Source: Serratia marcescens
GTDB taxonomy: Bacteria > Pseudomonadota > Gammaproteobacteria > Enterobacterales > Enterobacteriaceae
NCBI RefSeq assembly: GCF_001902635.1
Contig: NZ_MJAO01000026.1
Coordinates: 1 to 64,000, forward strand
Length of the DNA stretch: 64,000 nucleotides
Direction: 5' to 3'
This document shows positions 32,444-41,684 of the stretch, in pieces (position 1 is the first letter of the stretch; the number at the start of each line of letters is the position of its first letter). Position numbers and translations under genes: made by a program. The notes under the pieces are model-generated. The model saw only the letters and a list, made by a program, of their open reading frames with translations. It ran no database searches and was not told where the DNA came from.

Positions 32444-34882
32444 GTGTCTTCATTGCCCGTCAGCGCGGTGCTTGATGAGTTGTTGGCTGCGTTGCAGTCC
32501 GCCCCGCAGGTGCTGTTGCACGCCCCGACCGGCGCCGGTAAATCCACCTGGCTGCCGCTGCAGATCTTGGCCAAAGCCGGGCTGCCTGGGCGCATTATCA
32601 TGCTGGAGCCACGGCGGCTGGCGGCGAAAAACGTCGCCTATCGCCTGGCGCAGCAACTGGGGGAGGAGCCCGGCCAGACCGTGGGCTACCGTATGCGCGC
32701 CGAAAGTAAAAGCGGGCCGCACACCCGGCTGGAAGTGGTGACGGAAGGCATTCTCACCCGCATGCTGCAGCAGGACGCCGAGTTGCAGGGCGTGTCGTTG
32801 GTGATCCTCGATGAGTTCCACGAACGCAGCCTGCAGGCCGATCTGGCGCTGGCGCTGCTGCTCGATGTACAGCAGGGGCTGCGCGACGATCTGAAACTGT
32901 TGATCATGTCGGCCACGCTGGATAACGCTCGCCTGTCGCAGTTGCTGCCGGAAGCGCCAGTGGTGGTGTCCGAAGGGCGCAGTTTCCCGGTTGAACGGCA
33001 GTATCAGCCGTTGGCCAGCCATCAGCGGCTGGAGGATGGCGTCGCGGCGGCGGTGAAACGCCTGCTGGCCGAACAGCCGGGTTCAGTGCTGCTGTTCCTG
33101 CCGGGCGTGGCGGAAATCAACAGAGTGCTGGAGCGTTTGACCGGCGAGGTGGCGAATGACACCGACCTTTGCCCGCTGTATGGCGCCCTGCCTCTGGCGC
33201 AACAGCAGAAGGCGATCCAACCGGCGGCGCCTGGTCGCCGCAAGGTGGTGCTGGCGACCAACATTGCCGAGACCAGCCTGACGATCGAGGGCATTCGGCT
33301 GGTGGTGGACAGCGGCCTGGAGCGCGCGGCGCACTACGACGTGCGCAACGGTTTGACGCGGCTGGCGACGCAGCGCATCAGTCAGGCGTCGATGGTGCAG
33401 CGTGCCGGGCGCGCCGGGCGTCTGGAGCCGGGTATCTGCTGGCATCTGTTTGCCAAAGAACAGGCGGAGCGCGCGGCGGAACATGCCGAACCGGAAATTT
33501 TGCAGAGCGATCTCGCCGGCTTCTGGCTCGAACTGCTGCAGTGGGGCTGCCATGACCCGGCGCAGCTGACCTGGCTTGATGCGCCTCCTGCGGCGGCATG
33601 GGCGGCGGCCAGGGCATTGCTGCATCGTCTGGGCGCCACGGACGACGGCGACAAACTCACCGCGTCGGGCCGCCAAATGGCCGCACTGGGATGCGAGCCG
33701 CGACTGGCGGCGATGCTGGCCGCCGGTGTGGCGCTGAGCGCCGAAGGCCTGGCGACGGCGGCGTTGCTGGCGGCATTGCTGGAAGAACCGCCGCGCAGCG
33801 GGCAGATGGACATCGGTTATTGGCTGAGCCGCCCGCAACCGAACTGGTGGCAGCGCGCCGCGCAATTGACCAAACGCCTGCCGCAACGTGCGGGGCAGAT
33901 CGACATCGATCTTGCGCCGCACCTGCTGGCTCTGGCGTTTACTGACCGCATCGCCCAGCGGCGCGGTCAGGACGGGCGCTACCTGTTGGCCAACGGTATG
34001 GGGGCGGCCATGAACCAGGATGAGGCGCTGTCGCGTGCGCCTTGGCTGATCGTCCCCAGCCTGTTGCAGAGCCACAACAGCCCGGATACGCGCATTCTGC
34101 TGGCGCTGCCGGTGGATATCGAGGCGTTGGCGGCACAGCTGCCGGCGATCGTCACGCAGCGCACGGCGGTGGAATGGGACGAAGAGAAGGGCACGCTGCG
34201 CGCCTGGAAGCGCCAACAGATCGGCCGCCTGACGTTGCGCGCTCAGCCGTTGGCCAAGCCGGCGGACGAGGAGCTGCAACAGGCGCTGCTCGATTGGGTG
34301 CGTGCACAGGGGCTGGCGGTGCTCAATTGGGAGGGCGCCGCCGAGCAATTGCGAGTGCGTCTGCAGTGCGCGCAAACCTGGCTGCCGGAAGCGGCGTGGC
34401 CGGCGATGGACGAAGAACCGCTGCTGGCGGCGCTGGAGCAATGGCTGTTGCCGTCGCTGAACGGCGTGCGCGATCTGCGCGGATTGAAGCAGGTCAATAT
34501 CGCCGAGGCGCTGTCCCGCCTGTTGGACTGGCAGCAAAAGCAGCGGCTGGATAATGCGTTACCCACTCATTACACTGTGCCGACCGGCAGCCGCCTGCCG
34601 ATCCGTTATGAGGCCGGCAAACCGCCGGCACTGGCGGTGCGTTTGCAGGAGGTGTTCGGCGAGCAGCGCAGCCCGATGTTGGCGGAGGGTCGCATCCCGG
34701 TGGTGCTTGAGTTACTCTCACCGGCGCACCGGCCGTTGCAAATCACCGGCGATCTGGCGGCCTTCTGGCAAGGCGCCTACCGCGAGGTGCAAAAAGAGAT
34801 GAAGGGCCGCTACCCGAAACACGTTTGGCCGGACGATCCGGCCAATGCGGCACCGACGCGCCGAACGAAGAAATATCAGTAG
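32444..34882 (+). CDS. hrpB: ATP-dependent helicase HrpB
   Basis: An 812-residue DEAH-box helicase of unknown physiological role. Helicase motifs seen are GAGKST (I), DEFH (II), SAT (III) and QRAGRAGR (VI), followed by the HrpB-specific C-terminal domain. A GTG at 32444 was chosen: it gives an N-terminus MSSLPVSAV like that of E. coli and follows GGAG by six bases. The ATG at 32432 overlaps that ribosome site and would add four residues. Confidence 0.95.
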   Translation: MSSLPVSAVLDELLAALQSAPQVLLHAPTGAGKSTWLPLQILAKAGLPGRIIMLEPRRLAAKNVAYRLAQQLGEEPGQTVGYRMRAESKSGPHTRLEVVTEGILTRMLQQDAELQGVSLVILDEFHERSLQADLALALLLDVQQGLRDDLKLLIMSATLDNARLSQLLPEAPVVVSEGRSFPVERQYQPLASHQRLEDGVAAAVKRLLAEQPGSVLLFLPGVAEINRVLERLTGEVANDTDLCPLYGALPLAQQQKAIQPAAPGRRKVVLATNIAETSLTIEGIRLVVDSGLERAAHYDVRNGLTRLATQRISQASMVQRAGRAGRLEPGICWHLFAKEQAERAAEHAEPEILQSDLAGFWLELLQWGCHDPAQLTWLDAPPAAAWAAARALLHRLGATDDGDKLTASGRQMAALGCEPRLAAMLAAGVALSAEGLATAALLAALLEEPPRSGQMDIGYWLSRPQPNWWQRAAQLTKRLPQRAGQIDIDLAPHLLALAFTDRIAQRRGQDGRYLLANGMGAAMNQDEALSRAPWLIVPSLLQSHNSPDTRILLALPVDIEALAAQLPAIVTQRTAVEWDEEKGTLRAWKRQQIGRLTLRAQPLAKPADEELQQALLDWVRAQGLAVLNWEGAAEQLRVRLQCAQTWLPEAAWPAMDEEPLLAALEQWLLPSLNGVRDLRGLKQVNIAEALSRLLDWQQKQRLDNALPTHYTVPTGSRLPIRYEAGKPPALAVRLQEVFGEQRSPMLAEGRIPVVLELLSPAHRPLQITGDLAAFWQGAYREVQKEMKGRYPKHVWPDDPANAAPTRRTKKYQ

Positions 34883-35000
34883 GCCGCAATCATTTAGAGT
34901 ATGGAATTCAGATGTTTCTTCTGGTCAGCGCCCCGGCGTCGGCACAGATTAAGCGACTAATCATGGCCGGCAGTGTCGGCAAGCTCGGAGAACAACAGCC

Positions 35001-37493
35001 ATGGCTGGGGATGACCGCGAGCCCATCGGGCGCAAAGGGAAACAACCAAAAAACACCGCGTCGCGCAAGCCGCCGCGCCGTCGCCGAGACGACGATTATG
35101 ACGATTACGAAGAAGACGAGTATGACGATGATGAGTATGAAGAGGAGGAGGAACGCATGCCGCGTAAGGTAAAAGCGACTCCGCCGCGTAAAAAACGCCG
35201 CTGGCTCGGCCTGATTATCAAACTGATCCTGGTGCTCGCCGTGCTGTTGGCGATCTACGGCGTTTATCTGGATTCGCAGATCCGCAGCCGCATCGACGGT
35301 AAGGTCTGGCAGTTGCCGGCGGCGGTGTACGGCCGCATGGTCAACCTGGAACCGGGCATGCCGTACAGCAAAAAGGAAATGGTCGATCTGCTGGAAGGCA
35401 TGCAGTATCGCCAGGTCAGCCGCATGACGCGCCCGGGTGAGTTCACCGTGCAGGCCAACAGCATCGAGATGCTGCGCCGCCCGTTCGACTTCCCGGATGG
35501 CAAAGAAGGGCAGATCCGCGCCCGCCTCGATTTCCAGAACAACCGTCTGGCGAAGATCGAAAACCTGGACAGCGGCCGCAGCTTCGGCTTCTTCCGTCTC
35601 GATCCGCGCCTGATCACTATGCTGCAGTCGCCGAACGGCGAACAGCGCCTGTTCGTGCCGCGATCCGGCTTCCCGGATCTGTTGGTGGATACGCTGATCG
35701 CCACGGAAGACCGCCACTTCTATGAGCACGACGGCATCAGCCCGTACTCCATCGGCCGCGCGGTGCTGGCTAACCTGACCGCAGGTCGTGCGGTGCAGGG
35801 CGGCAGTACGCTGACGCAGCAGCTGGTGAAGAACCTGTTCTTGAGCAACGAACGTTCGCTGTGGCGCAAGGCCAACGAAGCCTATATGGCGCTGTTGGTG
35901 GACTACCGTTACAGCAAGGACCGCATTCTGGAGCTGTACCTGAACGAGGTGTACCTCGGCCAGAGCGGCAGCGATCAGATCCGCGGCTTCCCGCTGGCCA
36001 GCCTGTATTACTTCGGCCGTCCGGTGGATGAGCTGAGCCTCGATCAGCAGGCGTTGCTGGTGGGCATGGTTAAGGGCGCTTCACTGTACAACCCGTGGCG
36101 CAACCCGAAACTGGCGTTGGAGCGCCGCAACCTGGTGCTAAAGCTGCTGCAAAACCAGGGTGTGATCGACGGCGAACTGTATGACATGCTGAGTGCGCGT
36201 CCGCTGGGCGTGCAGCCGAAAGGCGGCGTCATTACGCCGCAGCCGGCGTTTATGCAGATGGTGCGTCAGGAACTGCAGACCAAGCTGGGCGATAAGGTGA
36301 ATGATCTGTCCGGCGTGAAGATCTTCACCACGCTGGATCCGGTGTCGCAAGACGCGGCGGAAAAAGCGGTCGAAGACGGCATCCCGGCGCTGCGTGCCGC
36401 GCGTCACTTGCAGGATCTGGAAGCGGCGATGGTGATCGTCGATCGCTTCAGCGGTGAAGTGCGCGCCATGGTCGGCGGCGCCAACCCGCAGTTTGCCGGT
36501 TTCAACCGTGCCATGCAGGCGCGTCGCCTGGTCGGCTCGCTGGCCAAGCCGCCGACGTACCTGACCGCGCTGTCCGAGCCGGACAAATACCGTCTCAACA
36601 CCTGGCTGGCGGATGCGCCGCTGTCGCTGAAACAGCCGAACGGCGCCGTTTGGCAGCCGAACAACTATGACCGCAAATTCCGTGGTCAGGTGATGCTGGT
36701 GGATGCGTTAGCCAACTCGCTGAACGTGCCGACGGTGAACCTCGGCCTGTCGGTCGGGCTGGATCAGATCAGCGCTACGCTGCAACGCCTGGGTATCCCG
36801 AAAGCGGAGATCAACCCGGTGCCTTCGATGCTGCTGGGGGCGATCGGCCTGACGCCGATGGAAGTCGCGCAGGAGTACCAGACTATCGCCAGCGGCGGTA
36901 ACCGTGCGCCGCTGTCGGCGGTGCGTTCGGTGATCGCCGAAGACGGCACGGTGCTGTACCAGAGCTTCCCACAGGCGGAACGCATGGTGCCGGCGCAGGC
37001 CGCTTACCTGACGCTGTACGCGATGCAGCAAGGCGTGGCGCGCGGGACTTCCCGCTCGCTGTCGGTGAAGTTCCCGAACTACAACCTGGCGGCGAAAACC
37101 GGTACCACCAACGATCTGCGCGACAGCTGGTTTGCCGGCATCGACGGCAAGGAAGTGGCGATTGCTTGGGTGGGGCGCGACAATAACGGCCCGGCCAAGC
37201 TGACCGGCGCCAACGGCGCGTTGACCCTGTATCGCCGTTATCTGGAAAACCAGACGCCGCTGCCGCTGATGCTGCAGCCGCCGGAAGGCATTAACCAGAT
37301 GAGCATCGACTCTGCCGGCAATTTCATCTGTGGTGGCGGCAGCTGGCGTACCATCCCGGTCTGGACCGACAATCCGCAAGGATTGTGTCAGGCCAGCCAG
37401 GCGGCGGTGCAGCAGCAGCAGCAGCCGGCAGCGGGTGAGCAAAAAGATGGCGATGGTGTCGCCGGTTGGATCAAGGATATGTTCGGCCAGTAA
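35001..37493 (+). CDS. mrcB: Penicillin-binding protein 1B
   Basis: An 830-residue bifunctional peptidoglycan synthase. A cytoplasmic tail rich in Asp, Glu and Arg precedes one membrane segment (about 68-90). A UB2H-type domain, the glycosyltransferase domain with catalytic E236 in [10 protein letters not shown], and the transpeptidase domain with S513 in the SLAK motif and a KTGT box follow. The ATG at 35001 ([10 protein letters not shown]) gives the long form, as in E. coli. It should be activated by LpoB at the outer membrane. Confidence 0.97.
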   Translation: MAGDDREPIGRKGKQPKNTASRKPPRRRRDDDYDDYEEDEYDDDEYEEEEERMPRKVKATPPRKKRRWLGLIIKLILVLAVLLAIYGVYLDSQIRSRIDGKVWQLPAAVYGRMVNLEPGMPYSKKEMVDLLEGMQYRQVSRMTRPGEFTVQANSIEMLRRPFDFPDGKEGQIRARLDFQNNRLAKIENLDSGRSFGFFRLDPRLITMLQSPNGEQRLFVPRSGFPDLLVDTLIATEDRHFYEHDGISPYSIGRAVLANLTAGRAVQGGSTLTQQLVKNLFLSNERSLWRKANEAYMALLVDYRYSKDRILELYLNEVYLGQSGSDQIRGFPLASLYYFGRPVDELSLDQQALLVGMVKGASLYNPWRNPKLALERRNLVLKLLQNQGVIDGELYDMLSARPLGVQPKGGVITPQPAFMQMVRQELQTKLGDKVNDLSGVKIFTTLDPVSQDAAEKAVEDGIPALRAARHLQDLEAAMVIVDRFSGEVRAMVGGANPQFAGFNRAMQARRLVGSLAKPPTYLTALSEPDKYRLNTWLADAPLSLKQPNGAVWQPNNYDRKFRGQVMLVDALANSLNVPTVNLGLSVGLDQISATLQRLGIPKAEINPVPSMLLGAIGLTPMEVAQEYQTIASGGNRAPLSAVRSVIAEDGTVLYQSFPQAERMVPAQAAYLTLYAMQQGVARGTSRSLSVKFPNYNLAAKTGTTNDLRDSWFAGIDGKEVAIAWVGRDNNGPAKLTGANGALTLYRRYLENQTPLPLMLQPPEGINQMSIDSAGNFICGGGSWRTIPVWTDNPQGLCQASQAAVQQQQQPAAGEQKDGDGVAGWIKDMFGQ

Positions 37494-37540
37494 GCACTGC
37501 CGGGGCCCGGCCCCGGTGAAAATTTTTTCTTTGTTATTCA

Positions 37541-37569
37541 GCCCGTAACCTCTGGTTGCGGGCTTTTTT
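37541..37569 (+). terminator. Terminator of mrcB
   Basis: GCCCGTAACC-TCT-GGTTGCGGGC followed by six T residues. A second GC-rich hairpin lies between it and the mrcB stop, at about 37499-37516. Confidence 0.9.
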
Positions 37570-37687
37570 ATTTTTCCGCTCATTTTATTTCCCTGCTCAC
37601 CGCAAGGCTAAGCGCCTAATTGTTAACCTATTCGTCCCATGAATTCGGCTTGCAGTTTAATTTGGCTTCTGCATAAAATGCGACGCT

Positions 37688-37706
37688 TATAATAATTATT
37701 ATCGTT
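37688..37706. promoter_or_regulatory. Fur-box candidate upstream of fhuA
   Basis: TATAATAATTATTATCGTT matches the 19-base Fur consensus GATAATGATAATCATTATC at 12 positions. It lies about 40 bases before the fhuA ATG in an AT-rich promoter zone. Iron repression of fhu genes is known in enterobacteria. Confidence 0.55.
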
Positions 37707-37744
37707 TACATTCGTTATTTAATAATTCATCAGAGAAACCAACT

Positions 37745-39931
37745 ATGCCGACCAAGCGTCTTTCATCTACTGTGGCCAAGCAGGGCCGCCCCTCCGCCAG
37801 CGCGTTAGCGATCACCGTCGCTGCGGCGTTGGGCACGCTGGCGATGCCGGCTTTTTCCGCCGCCGCCAAGGAAGACACGATTACCGTTGTGGGCGGTAGC
37901 AATACCGCCCAGCAGGAAAGCGCCTGGGGGCCGGTCGGCACCTATGCCGCCAAACGCAGCGCCACCGGCACCAAAACCGATACGCCGATCGAGAAGAACC
38001 CGCAGTCCGTTTCCGTGGTGACGCGTGAAGAGATGGACATGCGCCAGCCGGATACGGTGAAGGGCGCGCTGGCTTATACGCCGGGTGTGATGATTGGGAA
38101 TCGTGGTGCTTCCACCGCCTACGACGCCGTAAACATTCGTGGTTTCAGCTCGGTAGGTACCAATATGTACCTGGATGGCTTGAAACTGCAGGATGATAAC
38201 TATTCGATCTATCAGATCGATCCTTATTTCCTTGAGCGAGCGGAAGTGCTGCGCGGGCCGTCTTCGGTATTGTACGGTAAAAGCAACCCTGGCGGGGTTG
38301 TCGCTCTGGTCAGTAAACGACCGACGACAGAGACGTTGCATGAAGTGCAGTTCAAGATGGGGACAGATAATCTGTTCCAGACCGGCTTTGACTTCAGTGA
38401 TGCCTTGGATGATGCGGGTGTTTACTCATATCGTCTGACCGGTGTGGCGCGTGATGAAGATCAGCAGCAGGTTGGTGAGAAGAGCAAACGTTATGCCATT
38501 GCCCCTTCCTTCAGTTGGCGGCCAGATGATCGTACCTCCCTGACTTTCCTCAGCAGTTTCCAGGACGATCCTAGCGTCGGTTTCTATGGCTGGCTGCCGA
38601 AAGAGGGGACGGTGCAAAATGGCATCAACGGTAAGCTGCCGACCAGCTTCAACGATGGAGAGCCTGGTTATAACAACATTTCGCGTAAGCAGCAGATGGT
38701 CGGGTATGCCTTTGAACATGCCTTCGATGAGGTTTGGACAGTGCGCCAAAACTTGCGTTATTCGAAGATGGATGTGGACTACCGCTCTATTTATGGCCTT
38801 GGCATCGATCCCGATAATTCTGCTGTGCTGAAGCGTGGCGTGATGAACTCCAAAGAGCATATGTCCAGCTTTGCGGTAGACACGCAGGCGCAGGCTAAAT
38901 TTGCGACGGGGTTGGTTGACCACACCTTGTTGATGGGCGTTGATTATATGCGTATGCGCAATGATGTCGTTTATCAATATGGCAGCGCATCCGATCTGAA
39001 TGTCATCGCCCCACAATACGGTAATCGAAGCTATACCATTACCGGCGGCGCCAGCCAGGTTAATCGTCAAGAACAGACAGGGCTCTATGTGCAAGACCAG
39101 GCTGAATGGAACCGTTGGGTGCTGACGATGGGGGGCCGCTACGACTGGAGCGATACCAACAGTACCAATCGCCTGAACCAGAATTCTGTTTCCAAGCAGC
39201 AGGACAACCAGTTTACTGGCCGTGCCGGTTTGAACTATGTATTTGAAAACGGCATTGCGCCTTATGTCAGCTACAGCGAATCGTTTGAGCCGACTTCGGG
39301 TACTGATTTCTCTGGTAATACCTTTGCAGCATCGAAAGGTAAACAGTATGAGGCCGGTGTTAAATATGCACCGAAAGATCGTCCGATTACCGCCAGCGTA
39401 GCGCTCTACCAGCTGACTAAAACCAACAATAAAGTGGCCGATCTTGAGCACCCATTCTTTAGTGTCCAGGGCGGTGAGGTCCGCTCTCGCGGGATTGAGT
39501 TGGAGGCTAAAGCGGCACTGTCGGCCAACCTCAATGTGTTGGGGGCTTATACTTATACGGATGCTGAATACACCAAAGATACGTCACTGCAGGGCAACAC
39601 GCCATCTGCGATTCCCAAGCATATGGCTTCTCTGTGGGCGGATTACACCTTCCATGAAACTGCGATTAGCGGTTTGACCCTGGGTTCTGGCGTTCGCTAT
39701 GTTGGCTCCAGCTATGGTGATGAAGCCAATACGTTTAAAGTGAAGGATTACACGGTGTTTGATGCCGCGATAAAATATGATCTGGCGCGTTTCAATTTGC
39801 CGGGTTCTTCAATTGGCATTAATGTGAACAACCTGTTTGACAAGGAATATGTCTCCAGCTGCTTTGCTACCTATGGCTGCTACTGGGGTGCAGAACGCCA
39901 GGTGGTCGCCACCGCAACCTTCCGTTTCTAA
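37745..39931 (+). CDS. fhuA: Ferrichrome-type outer-membrane receptor FhuA
   Basis: A 728-residue TonB-dependent receptor for hydroxamate siderophores. A signal peptide of about 40 residues is followed by a TonB box (DTITVV), the plug domain (TPIEKNPQSVSVVT to RGPSSVLYGK) and a 22-strand barrel ending in VATATFRF with the terminal Phe. The C-terminal cysteine pair in SCFATYGCYWG is conserved with E. coli FhuA. It heads fhuACDB. Base composition is lower in GC inside the barrel region, suggesting allelic exchange of surface loops. Confidence 0.94.
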   Translation: MPTKRLSSTVAKQGRPSASALAITVAAALGTLAMPAFSAAAKEDTITVVGGSNTAQQESAWGPVGTYAAKRSATGTKTDTPIEKNPQSVSVVTREEMDMRQPDTVKGALAYTPGVMIGNRGASTAYDAVNIRGFSSVGTNMYLDGLKLQDDNYSIYQIDPYFLERAEVLRGPSSVLYGKSNPGGVVALVSKRPTTETLHEVQFKMGTDNLFQTGFDFSDALDDAGVYSYRLTGVARDEDQQQVGEKSKRYAIAPSFSWRPDDRTSLTFLSSFQDDPSVGFYGWLPKEGTVQNGINGKLPTSFNDGEPGYNNISRKQQMVGYAFEHAFDEVWTVRQNLRYSKMDVDYRSIYGLGIDPDNSAVLKRGVMNSKEHMSSFAVDTQAQAKFATGLVDHTLLMGVDYMRMRNDVVYQYGSASDLNVIAPQYGNRSYTITGGASQVNRQEQTGLYVQDQAEWNRWVLTMGGRYDWSDTNSTNRLNQNSVSKQQDNQFTGRAGLNYVFENGIAPYVSYSESFEPTSGTDFSGNTFAASKGKQYEAGVKYAPKDRPITASVALYQLTKTNNKVADLEHPFFSVQGGEVRSRGIELEAKAALSANLNVLGAYTYTDAEYTKDTSLQGNTPSAIPKHMASLWADYTFHETAISGLTLGSGVRYVGSSYGDEANTFKVKDYTVFDAAIKYDLARFNLPGSSIGINVNNLFDKEYVSSCFATYGCYWGAERQVVATATFRF

Positions 39932-39978
39932 CCGGATAGTCGGGGCGGCGCCGCGTCGCCCCGGACAAAGCAGGATCT

Positions 39979-40776
39979 ATGCAGGACAAACTTCTTAATC
40001 CCGGCGCGACCTTCGCGCTGGATAACGCCAGCTTCGCCGTCCCCGGCCGAATACTGTTGCAACCGCTGTCGCTCAGTTTTCCCCAGGGCAAAGTCTGCGG
40101 CCTGATCGGCCATAACGGTTCCGGTAAATCCACCCTGTTGAAATTGCTCGGGCGGCACCACGCCCCCAGTGGCGGTCAGGTATTGCTCAATCGGCAGCCG
40201 GTGGCCCAGTGGGACAGTAAATCCTTCGCCCGCCAGGTGGCCTACCTGCCGCAGCAGTTGCCTGCGGCGGAAGGCATGACGGTGCGCGAGCTGGTGGCTG
40301 TCGGCCGCTATCCGTGGCATGGCGCGCTGGGGCGTTTTGGCGCCAACGATCGCCAATTGGTGGAAGAGGCCATCGCGCTGGTGGGGCTGAAGCCGTTCGC
40401 CCATCGTCTGGTGGACAGCCTGTCCGGCGGCGAGCGCCAACGCGCCTGGCTGGCGATGATGGTGGCGCAGGACAGCCGCTGCCTGCTGCTCGACGAGCCG
40501 ACGTCGGCGCTGGACATCGCGCATCAGGTTGAGGTGCTGGCGCTTATCCAGCGCCTGAGCCGCGAACGCGATCTTACGGTGATCGCCGTGCTGCACGACA
40601 TCAACATGGCGGCGCGCTATTGCGACCATTTGGTAGCGCTGCGCGGCGGTGAAATGATCGCTCAGGGCAGCCCGCTGGAACTGATGCAGGGGCCGGTTCT
40701 GGAGCAAATTTACGGTATTCCTATGGGCACGTTGCCGCATCCAAGCGGCGGCGCGCCGGTGAGTTTTGTCTACTGA
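39979..40776 (+). CDS. fhuC: Hydroxamate siderophore ABC transporter ATPase FhuC
   Basis: A 265-residue ATPase with Walker A GHNGSGKST, signature LSGGERQ and Walker B CLLLDEPTSAL. It powers import through FhuB. Its stop codon shares one base with the fhuD ATG (TGATG), so the two are coupled. Same length as E. coli FhuC. Confidence 0.97.
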   Translation: MQDKLLNPGATFALDNASFAVPGRILLQPLSLSFPQGKVCGLIGHNGSGKSTLLKLLGRHHAPSGGQVLLNRQPVAQWDSKSFARQVAYLPQQLPAAEGMTVRELVAVGRYPWHGALGRFGANDRQLVEEAIALVGLKPFAHRLVDSLSGGERQRAWLAMMVAQDSRCLLLDEPTSALDIAHQVEVLALIQRLSRERDLTVIAVLHDINMAARYCDHLVALRGGEMIAQGSPLELMQGPVLEQIYGIPMGTLPHPSGGAPVSFVY

Positions 40777-41684
40777 TGTCTTCCGCATTCACTTCTTCTC
40801 ACGATCCGCTGCGCCGTCGTCTGCTGATGGCGTTGGCGCTGTCGCCGCTGTTGGGATCTTTGCCCGGCAGAGCGGCGGATGCGCCGCCGGATATCGCGCG
40901 CGTTGCGGCGCTGGAATGGCTGCCGATCGAGCTGCTGCTGGCATTGGGCGTGACGCCGTTGGCGGTGGCCGATGTGCATAACTACAACCTGTGGGTGGCG
41001 GATCCGACGTTGCCGGCGACGGTGGTAGACGTCGGGCAGCGCACCGAACCTAATCTCGAACTGCTGCAGCAGCTCCAGCCTTCGCTGGTGTTGCTGTCGC
41101 AAGGCTATGGCCCGACGCCGCGAAAAATCCAACCCATCGCGCCAACCATGAGCTTCGGCTTCAACGACGGCAGCGGCAAACCGTTGACCGTCGCCCGCCA
41201 ATCGCTGATGGCGCTGGGGCAGCGGTTGGGCATAGAAAGCCGGGCGGTAAACCACCTGGCGCAGTTCGACAACTTTATGCAGGACGCGCGTCAGCGCCTG
41301 CAAAGTTACACCCGGCAACCGCTGCTGCTGTTTTCACTGATCGACACGCGCCATGCGTTGATCATCGGCCAGCAAAGCCTGTTTCAAGAGGCGATGGATC
41401 AACTGGGCATCCGCAATGCCTGGCAGGAAGAAACCAATTTTTGGGGCACGGCGGTGGTGGGCATTGAACGGTTGGCCACGGTGCGTAACGCCCGGGTTAT
41501 CTATCTCGATCACGGCAATCAGGCGATGATGGACAAGGTCAGCGCGACGCCGCTGTGGCAGTCGTTACCCTTCGTGCGGCAAAACCAGCTGCGGCAGGTG
41601 CCGGCTGTGTGGTTCTACGGCGCCACGCTGTCGACGATGCGGTTCTGCCGCCTGTTGGCGCAGGCCCAGGAGAGTGGGGCATGA
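40776..41684 (+). CDS. fhuD: Periplasmic hydroxamate siderophore-binding protein FhuD
   Basis: A 302-residue periplasmic carrier that passes ferric hydroxamates from FhuA to FhuB. The signal sequence holds an RRR run before a hydrophobic stretch (LRRRLLMALALSPLLGSLPG), compatible with Tat export as in E. coli. The conserved RVAALEWLPIELLLALGV and TNFWGTAVVGIERL segments mark the family. It overlaps fhuC by one base and fhuB by four. Confidence 0.95.
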   Translation: MSSAFTSSHDPLRRRLLMALALSPLLGSLPGRAADAPPDIARVAALEWLPIELLLALGVTPLAVADVHNYNLWVADPTLPATVVDVGQRTEPNLELLQQLQPSLVLLSQGYGPTPRKIQPIAPTMSFGFNDGSGKPLTVARQSLMALGQRLGIESRAVNHLAQFDNFMQDARQRLQSYTRQPLLLFSLIDTRHALIIGQQSLFQEAMDQLGIRNAWQEETNFWGTAVVGIERLATVRNARVIYLDHGNQAMMDKVSATPLWQSLPFVRQNQLRQVPAVWFYGATLSTMRFCRLLAQAQESGA

